A stretch of 8,812 bases of DNA from Burkholderiaceae bacterium (GTDB taxonomy: Bacteria > Pseudomonadota > Gammaproteobacteria > Burkholderiales > Burkholderiaceae), in contig JAGOCV010000165.1 in the NCBI GenBank assembly GCA_017998575.1, forward strand, positions 1-8,812, given 5' to 3'. This document shows, piece after piece, positions 1-7,111 of the stretch. Every line of letters starts with the position of its first letter. Position 1 is the first letter of the stretch. A program made the translations under genes and the position numbers. The notes beneath the pieces were generated by a model. It saw only the letters and a program-made list of their open reading frames with translations. It searched no databases and was not told where the DNA came from.

Positions 1-493
1 CATAGGCGCCGACGGCCAGTTGCTGGTGCGCGGGCAGAGGGCGCAGATCGCCGAAGACGCGCTGCACCTCGGGGCGCTGCATCGAGGAGTGTGTGCCCAG
101 GTACCAGAGGCGCAGCACCTGCGCCTCGGCCGAGAGCGCGATGCGTGGCGCCAGCAGCATCACCGCCACGAACAGATAGCCGGCGGCGTTGTCCAGCCCG
201 GCAGGGCCGGGATCGACGTCGTCCGATGCCACGCTCCAGGTGTCCAGCGGCATCAGGCGCCGCAGGCAGCGCGCGCGGCCGAGGCCGGGGTCCAGCTGCA
301 GGCTGGCAGGCCAGGCCTGCAGCGGGTCGCCGCCCGCGTGCAGGCGCATGGCGGCCCGGGCCACGCGCAGCGCGGCAGAGCGCGCGTGGCCGGCGTCGCG
401 GCGGCTGAAAAAGAGCCGGATGGCCCGGCTGGTGTCATCCAGCAGGGCGCGCACGCCGGAGGCCGGATCGAGGTGGATGGGGCTGGCAGGCAT
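1..493 (-). CDS. Uncharacterised protein, N-terminal 164 residues, runs off left edge
   Basis: I do not recognise this protein. The frame starting at ATG 493 stays open to the left edge (164 codons, no stop), with the strong G/C third-position bias of real genes here. It begins MPASPIHLDP and has an Arg/Ala-rich helical first half. A hydrophobic stretch around residues 102-117 (AAGYLFVAVMLLAPRI) could be a buried helix rather than a true membrane span. The start is uncertain: the upstream GCGAGG is only a weak ribosome binding site, and the frame is also open upstream of the ATG. It lies downstream of the 1065 gene on the same strand, so it is probably co-transcribed or part of the same protein (one missing base near 493 would fuse them). 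No function is proposed. Confidence is good that the frame is coding, low on the true N terminus. Confidence 0.6.
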   Translation of the reverse strand, partial: MPASPIHLDPASGVRALLDDTSRAIRLFFSRRDAGHARSAALRVARAAMRLHAGGDPLQAWPASLQLDPGLGRARCLRRLMPLDTWSVASDDVDPGPAGLDNAAGYLFVAVMLLAPRIALSAEAQVLRLWYLGTHSSMQRPEVQRVFGDLRPLPAHQQLAVGAY

Positions 494-1065
494 GGTGGGC
501 CTCGCTTGTCTGACTGCGCGTTCCAGGCGTGCAGATGGCGGCCGGCCGCGCGGTGCGAGCCGCGATGCACGGGCCGCATGCCGTCGGGCAGCAGCAGGCC
601 TGACACCGGGGCGCGGGCGTCGTGCTGGTCGTGCGCGCGCTGCGTGAGGTAGCGGAACTCGACCGGGATCGAGCCGTAGGCCGGATGCTCGGGATCGAGC
701 AGCAGGATGTGCTGGTTCTCTGCGAACTCGCTGGGCACCCAGGCACACAGCAGGCTGTTGCGCTTGAGGTAGCGGAAGAACTCACGGCGTGCCTGCGGCG
801 TGTCGCTCCAGGTACCCGTGCCCTCCACGGTGAGGTGCCGGTGCAGGTGCGGATCGCCCGGCAGCAGCAAGGTTTCGCGCAGCAGCGCGGACTCGTGGGC
901 CAGCGTCTCGAAGGTGCACAGCGAGGCCAGTTCGGGCGACTCGTAGGCCACCACGGCTTCGTGCACGCCGTCGTCCGTCCGGTTGGAGCGCGGCATCGCG
1001 ATGGGCGAGTCATGCGCTGCCACGCGGTAGGCCTTGACGTGCATGGGGATGCTGGCGGTGGTCAT
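253..1065 (-). CDS. Uncharacterised protein; 3' end unreliable (possible frameshift or fusion near 493)
   Basis: I do not recognise this protein. ATG 1065 is preceded by AGGAG (1072-1076, 6 nt spacing) and begins MTTASIPMHVKAYRV. An in-frame ATG at 1110 would add 15 residues but has no ribosome binding site, so I prefer 1065. Residues 1 to about 190 look like a genuine soluble protein, with acidic and aromatic content and motifs such as REFFRYLKRNSLLCAW and YGSIPVEFRYL. No signal peptide or membrane segment is evident. As read, the frame continues to TGA 253-255 (270 codons), but beyond about 493 it becomes Pro/Ala/Arg/Cys-rich shadow sequence under the better-supported frame starting at 493. 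No frame has a stop just before 493. The real protein therefore either overlaps the next gene or continues into that frame after a one-base loss. It is separated from the kinase gene by 227 nt. Confidence 0.5.
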   Translation of the reverse strand: MTTASIPMHVKAYRVAAHDSPIAMPRSNRTDDGVHEAVVAYESPELASLCTFETLAHESALLRETLLLPGDPHLHRHLTVEGTGTWSDTPQARREFFRYLKRNSLLCAWVPSEFAENQHILLLDPEHPAYGSIPVEFRYLTQRAHDQHDARAPVSGLLLPDGMRPVHRGSHRAAGRHLHAWNAQSDKRGPPCLPAPSTSIRPPACAPCWMTPAGPSGSFSAAATPATRALPRCAWPGPPCACTRAATRCRPGLPACSWTPASAARAACGA

Positions 1066-1144
1066 CTGCGGCTCCTGGGCGTGCGGGCCACGGCGGGTTG
1101 CCGGGCTCATGGAGCGGACTCTAGGCAGCGGCCTGCACGCGCAC

Positions 1145-1164
1145 AAACGAATTAATCTTCGTTT
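1145..1164. promoter_or_regulatory. Perfect 7-bp-arm dyad upstream of the 1065 gene, candidate operator
   Basis: AAACGAA (1145-1151) and TTCGTTT (1158-1164) are perfect inverted arms around a 6-nt spacer, TTAATC. The patch is markedly AT-rich within very GC-rich DNA and lies 80-99 nt upstream of the ATG at 1065, a position suited to a dimeric regulator site or promoter upstream element. I could not place a convincing -35/-10 pair: TAGAGT lies downstream on the minus strand but has only a poor -35. The function is inferred from symmetry and position. Confidence 0.35.
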
Positions 1165-1224
1165 AACACTCCGCCGTGCGAAGGACGACGGACGGCTCGG
1201 CCGGGCCTGAAAAATGACCCCCAT

Positions 1225-1240
1225 GCCCCCCGAGGGGGGC
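1225..1240. terminator. GC-rich palindromic hairpin, probable terminator
   Basis: GCCCCCCGAGGGGGGC is a perfect inverted repeat (six G:C pairs closing a CGAG tetraloop). On the plus strand it is followed at once by TTTT (1241-1244). On the minus strand the T-run comes only about 10 nt later. It sits 52 nt past the kinase stop codon, where the end of the minus-strand operon is expected. A second, weaker minus-strand candidate lies closer to the stop: CGGC/GCCG arms (within 1274-1288) followed by CTTTTT. The two may work together. The best T-tract points along the plus strand, where no gene ends, so orientation is left open. Confidence 0.5.
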
Positions 1241-1292
1241 TTTTCATCTTGGGGCGGCCCGGCGATGAAAAAGCGGCCCTCGCCTGCCGTCG

Positions 1293-3605
1293 TCAGCCCT
1301 CGGCGCGCGGCAGCGAGAGCTCGAACAGCGTGCCCTGGCCGGGCCGGCTGCTCACTTCGATGCGGCCACCATGCCGCGTGGCCACGGTGCGCACGAACAC
1401 CAGGCCCAGGCCCACGCCCGGGCTGCCGCCTTCGGGTGCGAGGCGCCGCCAGGCGGTGAAGAGCTGATCCTGCTGCGCGGGCGTGAGACCGGGTCCCTGG
1501 TCGCGGATGCCCAGCGTCCAGTCGGCGCCATTGGCGCGCAGCGTGCAATCGACGGTACTGCCTTCGCGGCCGTATTTCACGGCGTTGCCCAGCAGATTGG
1601 CGAGCGCGCGCATCAGCAGGCCGCGGTCTGCCTCGCACAGCGCGGGGCCGGGCGGGCGCTCCTGCGTGAAGCGCACGCGCCGCGCCTGCGCCTGCGGCCA
1701 CACTTCGTCGATGGCGTCGCCCAGCAGCTCGCCCAGGTCGAGCAGGGTGAGCTGGTAGGCGCTGGATTCGGCGCGCGCGAGCTGAACGAACTCTTCGGCC
1801 AGCTCCAGCGTGCGGCGGGCGTGGCGCTCGATGCGGTCCACGGTGTCGGCCTGCAGCGGCTGGCCGGCATCGGCCTGCGTCAGGCGGTGCAACTCCAGCA
1901 GCGCGAGGATGGAGCTTTGCGGCGAGCGCATGTCGTGCGAGATGAAGCGCAGCGCCACGTCGCGCTGTCGCTCCGCGGCGCGGATGGCGGAAATGTCGGT
2001 CAGGCTCGCGATCCATCCGGTGAGCGCGCCATCGGTGTTGAAGCAGGGCGCGAACTTGGCGAGCAGGTCGCGCCCGCGCGCATCGCATGCCTCGGTGCTC
2101 CAGGGCTGTGTGTCCTGCGCCAGCCGGCCTTCGGGCAGCACGGCCTGGCGCGTGCCGGTGCGCAGCACGTCTTGCAGCAGCGCATCGAGCCGCTGGCCGC
2201 GCAGCGCCGTGTCGCTGAAATGCCGCTGGGCCATCTGGTTGTGCATCAGCACGATGCCCTCGGGATCGGCGATGAGCGTGGCGTCGGGCAGGCTGTCGAG
2301 CGTGTCGCTCACGAAGCGGTGCAGGTTGCGCAGTTGCTCGGACGCGCCGCGCAGTCCGTCGATGTGGCGGTCCAGCAGGTCCACCGTGCGCGCGCCCGGC
2401 TGCATGGCGGGCAGGTCGCGCCGCTGTTCCATGCGGGCCGACTCTTCGAGCAGGTAGTCGGTGGCCACGCGCAGGCTCCGCCAGATCCACAGCGGATAGG
2501 CCAGCGCCACGCCGGCCACCGCGGCCGATGGCGCGAGCTGCAGGCCCAGCAGGCGTTGCGCCAGCGCGCTCGACAGCAGCACCAGCGCGACCAGGGCGGC
2601 ACTGCCCAGCAGCGACGCCGTGGGCGCGAGCCACACCACGGCCAGCAGCGCGAGGGCCACCGGCAGCAGCGCAAAGGCGATGTCCTGCGCGGGCGTGGCG
2701 CGCTCCAGCCGCAGGCCGGCCAGCAGGGCGTTCATCACGTGGGCGGAGATTTCCACCCCCGCCATGAGTTCACTGCCCGCCGACCAGGGCGTGGGATACG
2801 CGTCGCCCATGCCGGCCGAGGTGGCGCCGACCAGCACGTACTTGCCGGCGAAGGTGTCGGCGGGCACGTCGCCCCGCAAGACGTCGACGTACGACACGGT
2901 GCGAAAGCTGCCGGCCGGGCCGGCGAAGGGGATCTGCATCCAGTGGTCGCGTAGCCACGCACGGCCCGATGCATCGGAGATCGGCGGCGCGCGACGGCCC
3001 GGCAGGGCCGTGGGCTGCGAGCCGCCCGCGCGCAGCACGGCCAGGCCGAACTGATCCCACCACGTGCCGCCGCGACCCTCGCGCAGGAAGGTGCTGCGCA
3101 CGATGCCGTCGGGGTCGATCTCCAGATGGATGTGGGCCTGGGCCGCCGCCGCGGCAGCCAGCGGTGCGGAGGGGCCCACGCGCTCCAGGCTGCCCGCGCC
3201 GCTGCGGTCGAGCAGCAGCACCGGCAGCACCACCGGCGCGGCGCGCTGCATCGCGGCGGCCAGATGCCCGTCGGCCACATCGGGCTCGGTGAGGATGAGA
3301 TCGAGCCCGACGGCACGCGGCCGCGCCATCGCCAGGCGGTCGAGCAGCGCGGCGTGCACGGTGCGTGGCCAGGGCCAGCGGCCCACGTCGGAGAGGCTGC
3401 GGTCATCGATGACCACCAGCACGATCTCGGGCGATGCGGCATGCCGCGTCCAGCGCCCCAGCTGATCGCGCCACAGGTTGTCTATGCGCTCGAAAACCTG
3501 CAGCACGGCCAGCAGCGCCGTGAAGGCCAGCAGCAGCGCCGAGAGCGCAGCCCACTCGCGCCAGCGTGCGCGGCGACGCGGGGCGGGCGGCGCGGGCGGG
3601 CTCAT
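1293..3605 (-). CDS. CHASE2-domain sensor histidine kinase with PAS domain
   Basis: A membrane sensor kinase of a two-component system, 770 residues and complete. A membrane helix (about 17-36) leads into a periplasmic CHASE2 sensor domain (about 40-300, with VVIDDRSL at 64-71, GLDLIL at 100-105, the aromatic-rich RWPWP, and FAGKYVLVGAT at 252-262). Three closely spaced helices follow (about 306-327, 331-350, 357-376), the usual CHASE2 exit. A PAS domain (about 430-540) precedes HisKA with the phospho-acceptor motif FISHDMRSP (His557). The ATPase domain has an N box (NLLGNAVK, 670-677), G1 (DQGPGL, 702-707), an F box (LF, 715-716) and G2 (GVGLGL, 730-735). The domain combination is standard for the family; the CHASE2 ligand is unknown. 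The start at 3605 has no Shine-Dalgarno sequence but overlaps the previous stop as ATGA, implying translational coupling. Its coupled upstream genes are broken here, so it may be an orphan with reduced translation. Confidence 0.93.
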   Translation of the reverse strand: MSPPAPPAPRRRARWREWAALSALLLAFTALLAVLQVFERIDNLWRDQLGRWTRHAASPEIVLVVIDDRSLSDVGRWPWPRTVHAALLDRLAMARPRAVGLDLILTEPDVADGHLAAAMQRAAPVVLPVLLLDRSGAGSLERVGPSAPLAAAAAAQAHIHLEIDPDGIVRSTFLREGRGGTWWDQFGLAVLRAGGSQPTALPGRRAPPISDASGRAWLRDHWMQIPFAGPAGSFRTVSYVDVLRGDVPADTFAGKYVLVGATSAGMGDAYPTPWSAGSELMAGVEISAHVMNALLAGLRLERATPAQDIAFALLPVALALLAVVWLAPTASLLGSAALVALVLLSSALAQRLLGLQLAPSAAVAGVALAYPLWIWRSLRVATDYLLEESARMEQRRDLPAMQPGARTVDLLDRHIDGLRGASEQLRNLHRFVSDTLDSLPDATLIADPEGIVLMHNQMAQRHFSDTALRGQRLDALLQDVLRTGTRQAVLPEGRLAQDTQPWSTEACDARGRDLLAKFAPCFNTDGALTGWIASLTDISAIRAAERQRDVALRFISHDMRSPQSSILALLELHRLTQADAGQPLQADTVDRIERHARRTLELAEEFVQLARAESSAYQLTLLDLGELLGDAIDEVWPQAQARRVRFTQERPPGPALCEADRGLLMRALANLLGNAVKYGREGSTVDCTLRANGADWTLGIRDQGPGLTPAQQDQLFTAWRRLAPEGGSPGVGLGLVFVRTVATRHGGRIEVSSRPGQGTLFELSLPRAEG

Positions 3606-5301
3606 CGGCCGCCGGGGCGCACGGGCTCGCCCGCGCTGCTGCGCACGGGCTGGTTGTCACCACTCAAGAGGCGCGCCGGCACGTCGAGAGTCTGGCGGCC
3701 GCCCCAGGCGCCTTCGAGCCCGGTGGTGGCATCGATCTGCCGCACGCGCACGTGATACCGGCCGGGCTCCAGTGCCGCGCCTTGGTAGCTCGGTGAGGTG
3801 AGGCGGGTGTCGGCCAGCAGGCGCGAGAACGCGGCGTCGTGCGCGATCTGCAACTGGTGCAGCCACGGGCCGGTGCCGGTCTCGGTCCAGCGGATGGTGA
3901 GCGTGTCGCCGCCGGCGCCGTCGATGTCCGGCGTGGCGCCCGCCGGGGGCAGGGCCAGCACGGTGAACGGCACGGGTGGGCTGAATGGTCACTGGTCGCG
4001 TGCTCCGCCGGCTTCGAGTGCCACGGTGGCCACGCGCCAGAAGTACGCGCCGGGCGCGGGCATGGCCAGGGTGCGCTCGCAGCGTGCGGCCCCGGCGTCC
4101 CCGGCCAGCGATTGCTGTTGGGTGAATGCCGCGTCGCGCGCGAGCTGGATCACGTAGCCGATGGCGTCCGGAACGTCGGCGCAGCGGATGCGCAATTGCT
4201 CGCCATGCACGCGCGCGCCGCCCTGCGGCTCGATGCGTAGCGGCGGCTCGGGGCGGGCGTTGACTTCCAGGGCCTGCACCGATTCGCCCCCGGGGATGCC
4301 GCGCGCATCCACGGCACGCACCGCCACGCGGTAGCGGCCGTCGGGCAGACCGGCAAAGCGCGCCTGCGCCGAACCCGGGAACTCGCCGTTGCGCAGCACC
4401 TGCTCCAGCTGCGCGTCGGCGGCGATGCGCACCTGCCAGCGCGACGCATCGGCCTGCCGTGGCAGCGGCAGGTCGATGAAAGCGATGTCTTCCACGACGG
4501 CGGGCGGGCCCGCCAGGTCGGGCGCGGGCAGCAGGGGCGTCACCATGATGGCCGCGCCGTCGGCGCCCACGCGCGTGCCCTCGCCGCCGCGCAGCAGGGC
4601 GCCGTCGCCTCCGGCCGTCGTCGCCGTGCGCTGGACCTGCACCGAAGCTTCGCGCACGTCACTGATGAAGCTGCCGTCGTCGGCCACGGCAACGCCGAAG
4701 GTGGTGCCACCCACGCCGCCGGTGGCCAGGGGGGGCGCACTTCGAAGCGGCTGCGTGGCGAGGTGAGCGGAGCCACGGTGGAGTCGATGCGACCGCGTTC
4801 GAGCCCGATGGCCGATCGTGCGGCGCCGCCGGGGGCCTGGCGCAATTCGTCCAGGCGCGCGCGGCTGCCGGCCGGCAGCTGCAGCGTCGAGCCATCGGCC
4901 AGCCGCAGGGTGACGACGCCGTCGTCGCCGACTTCGATGCGCGAACCTTCGGGCACCGTGTCGCCCACCGCCAGCGGGCGTGCCGCGCCGGCGGCGTCGC
5001 GGCCGCTGGCACTGCCGCTGGCATGCACCACGCGCGCGGGCACCGGCTCCGGCCTGAGCAGCGTGGCCGGAATGACCAGTTGCATGCCCGGCGTCAACCG
5101 GCGTGGATCGCGCACCTGATTGAGCCGCTGCAGTTGCGGCCACTAATTCGGGTCGTCCAGATAGCGCTGGGCCAGGCCATAGAGGTGATCGCCGGCCTCA
5201 ACGGTGTGCACGCGGTCCTGCGCGCTGGCAAGGCCGCTGGCCAGCAGGCAGGCCGCCAGGATGAGCGGGACGGGGACGGCCGGGATCGGAGGCATGGACA
5301 T
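3602..5301 (-). pseudogene. Exported LysM + FecR-domain protein with fibronectin-like repeats, three inactivating lesions
   Basis: Restored, this would be a 566-residue exported protein. ATG 5301 begins a signal sequence (residues 1-27) with either an ASA/QD cleavage site or an LAAC lipobox (15-18). A LysM domain follows (about 31-78: HTVEAGD, YGLAQRYL, LTPGMQLVIP), then a FecR-like domain (about 95-210: LAVGDTVPEGSRIEVG, LRLADGSTLQLPAGS, FEVR, GGVGGTTF), then three fibronectin-like repeats (motifs LPDGRYRVAVRAVD, PAPGAYFWRVATV, LEPGRYHVRVRQID). LysM domains usually bind peptidoglycan, and FecR domains transmit signals across the envelope. Lesions: codon 53 is TAG (5143-5145) between DPN and WPQLQRLNQ; one base is missing in the C7 tract (plus-strand G7 at 4729-4735); and a TGA (3989-3991) splits DQ from PFSPPVPFT. 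It lies 9 nt after the regulator and overlaps the kinase start by ATGA. As read, only a 52-residue fragment is translated. Confidence 0.85.
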
Positions 5302-5310
5302 CGGAGCCTT

Positions 5311-6023
5311 TCAGGCGGCGGTCTGAGGCTGGGCGACCTGGCTCAGGTCTTCCAGCCGGTAGCCGTGGTTGTAGACCGAGACCAGCCGGAAGCCGCCCTC
5401 GGCGCGCAGGCCGAGCTGGCTGCGCACGTGCGAGATGTAGACGTCGAGCGAGCGCGAAGACACGTCGGCTCCGGGCCCCCACACGCTCTCGATCAGGTGG
5501 GCGCGCGAGAGCAGCCGGCCCAGGTTGCGGAACATCAGCAGCGCGATGTCGAATTCCTTGGCCTTGAGGGTGTTCACCTCCACGCCATCGACCAGAACCG
5601 TGCGTTGCTCCAGATGGAAGCGGTAGCGCCCCCGCTGCACCTCGGGCGTGGCACGCATGTGGCCGCCACGGCGCAGCAGGGCCATGAGCCTGGCGCGCAT
5701 TTCGCCCACTCGCGAGGACTTGACCATGTAGTCGTCGGCGCCGCTGGCCAGGCCCTCCACGATGTCGCGTTCGTCGCTGCGATTGGTCATCATGAGGATG
5801 GGCGTGGGTGCCGTCGCCCGCTCGCGCAGCGAGCGGATGATGGCGGGGCCGGGAATGTCGGGCAGTTCCCAGTCGATGACGAACAGATCGAAGGTCTCGC
5901 GCTGGACGGCGCGCATCAGGCTGCCGGCATCCGGAAAGAGATGCGCGTCGTGTCCATGGCGCGCACGACGGCCTGGATCAGATCCAGCTGGGCCGGATCG
6001 TCGTCAACTGCCGCTATTCGCAT
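5311..6023 (-). pseudogene. OmpR/PhoB-family response regulator, frameshifted in the receiver domain
   Basis: Restored by one base, this is a 237-residue DNA-binding response regulator. The receiver has the acidic pocket AAVDDD (Asp7-Asp9), phospho-acceptor Asp51 in FVIDWELPD, the MMTN switch Thr and the YMVKSS lysine. A winged-helix OmpR-type output domain follows (LKAKEFDIALLMFRNLGRLLS... SRSLDVYISHVRSQL). ATG 6023 is preceded by GGGGA. After residue 23 the frame slips: ATGGACAC should read ATGGGACAC (plus-strand CC at 5954-5955), giving MGHDAHLFPDAGSLM. As read, a 35-residue peptide ends at a TGA that overlaps the ATG at 5916 (TGATG), from which the remaining 201 residues, including Asp51 and the DNA-binding domain, are open. 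It is the first gene of the operon and the presumed partner of the CHASE2 kinase. Family assignment is secure; whether the lesion is biological or a sequencing error is open. Confidence 0.87.
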
Positions 6024-6349
6024 CGGTTCCCCACATCGTCTTGCCGCTCTTCTTGATACATATTGTCACATTAGCCTGCCAGCCGATGGCGCTACCCCAC
6101 GGTGGGCACTGTATCGGCGGGGAATATGTGGCGCATCGGTTTTGACAATCCGGCAAGGATTGAGGGCGCGACCCTGCGCGGACGAAGACCGGTGGGGCAG
6201 CGTCTAAACTCGTGGGCGGGCCGCAGAACGCCCTTTAGAATGCGTCAACGCCAAAAGCACGACCGTTCGATTTTCCGGGTGCCCGCACGCCGGATTTCAA
6301 GACGTCCCATTGACGTCACCGATTTTCAACAACTCTCAGGAGCCAAGGC
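6024..6349. promoter_or_regulatory. Divergent intergenic region between the regulator operon and etfBA
   Basis: These 326 nt without a gene must hold both promoters. Toward etfB, TAGAAT (6236-6241) is a reasonable -10, but its -35 (TGGGCG at 6213) is poor. TTGACA at 6142-6147 is a perfect -35 hexamer but lacks a -10 at normal spacing. Close to etfB are two GACGTC palindromes 11 bp apart. Toward the regulator, an AT-rich patch (about 6054-6073) and a nested dyad (6082-6118) lie in the expected promoter/leader zone. No small ORF with a ribosome binding site was seen. Confidence 0.4.
6338..6342 (+). promoter_or_regulatory. etfB ribosome binding site
   Basis: AGGAG with 7 nt spacing to ATG 6350. 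It fixes the etfB start and agrees with the universal [11 protein letters not shown] terminus. Confidence 0.85.
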
Positions 6350-7111
6350 ATGAAGGTGCTGGTACCCGTCAAGCGCGTGGTGGACTACAACGTCAAGGTG
6401 CGCGTGAAGTCCGACGGAAGCGGTGTGGACATCGCGAACGTGAAGATGAGCATGAACCCGTTCGACGAGATCGCGGTGGAAGAGGCCGTGCGGCTGAAGG
6501 AAAAGGGCGTGGTCACGGAAGTGATCGCGGTGTCGTGCGGTGTGGCGCAATGCCAGGAAACCCTGCGCACGGCCATGGCCATCGGCGCCGACCGCGCCAT
6601 CCTGGTCGAAACCGCCGAAGAGTTGCAGCCGCTGGCCGTGGCCAAGCTGCTCAAGGCCCTGGTGGACAAGGAGCAACCTCAGCTCGTGATCCTGGGCAAG
6701 CAGGCGATCGACGACGACGCCAACCAGACCGGCCAGATGCTGGCCGCGCTGGCTGACCTGCCGCAGGCCACGTTTGCGAGCAAGGTGGAAGTCGAAGGCC
6801 AGGCTGACCAAGCTCGGGCCAAGGTCACGCGCGAAGTCGACGGCGGCCTGGAAACGCTTTCGCTCACGCTGCCGGCCGTGATCACGACCGACCTGCGCCT
6901 GAACGAGCCGCGCTACGTCACGCTGCCCAACATCATGAAGGCCAAGAAGAAGCAGCTCGACACCGTCAAGCCCGAGGACCTGGGTGTCGACGTGGCGCCG
7001 CGCCTGAAGACCCTCAAGGTCTCGGAGCCGCCCAAGCGCGGTGCCGGCGTGAAGGTGCCCGACGTGGCAACGCTCGTTGCCAAGCTCAAGAACGAAGCGA
7101 AGGTGATCTAA
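6350..7111 (+). CDS. etfB: Electron transfer flavoprotein, beta subunit
   Basis: Small subunit of the soluble heterodimeric ETF, which carries electrons from acyl-CoA and related dehydrogenases to ETF:ubiquinone oxidoreductase and so to the respiratory quinone pool. At 253 residues it is full length for the family. It starts [12 protein letters not shown]. The AMP-binding segments [11 protein letters not shown] (36-46) and [14 protein letters not shown] (116-129) are intact. The family signature runs from about 162 to 200: [26 protein letters not shown] and then NIMKAKKK, the recognition loop that contacts partner dehydrogenases (anchor Leu at about 192). AMP rather than FAD binding marks it as a canonical, non-bifurcating group I type by sequence style. 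It abuts etfA (TAA then ATG, no gap), so the two are co-translated. Nothing is unusual. The long minus-strand frame across it is a shadow. Confidence 0.97.
   Translation: MKVLVPVKRVVDYNVKVRVKSDGSGVDIANVKMSMNPFDEIAVEEAVRLKEKGVVTEVIAVSCGVAQCQETLRTAMAIGADRAILVETAEELQPLAVAKLLKALVDKEQPQLVILGKQAIDDDANQTGQMLAALADLPQATFASKVEVEGQADQARAKVTREVDGGLETLSLTLPAVITTDLRLNEPRYVTLPNIMKAKKKQLDTVKPEDLGVDVAPRLKTLKVSEPPKRGAGVKVPDVATLVAKLKNEAKVI

Noticed and set aside
1293..2634. Upstream part of a 793-codon minus frame running from inside the kinase into the 1065 gene
   Set aside because: Only the part from 1065 onward looks coding. The rest is an out-of-frame shadow of the kinase and crosses the intergenic hairpin.
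1371..2954. 527-codon open frame on the plus strand opposite the kinase
   Set aside because: It is antisense to a kinase with all catalytic boxes, has Gln/Arg/Ala-rich low-complexity composition, and lacks a ribosome binding site.
3989..5143. 384-residue protein starting at GTG 5143
   Set aside because: Its first 135 or so codons are shadow sequence. Real family sequence begins only after the C7 tract, so it is the 3' part of the broken LysM/FecR gene.
6142..6170. Promoter built on the perfect TTGACA at 6142
   Set aside because: No acceptable -10 lies 15-19 nt downstream (the sequence there is GC-rich), and it is over 180 nt from etfB.
5023..6207. 394-codon plus-strand frame opposite the regulator
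   Set aside because: It is antisense to a clear receiver plus winged-helix protein, with no motif and no ribosome binding site.
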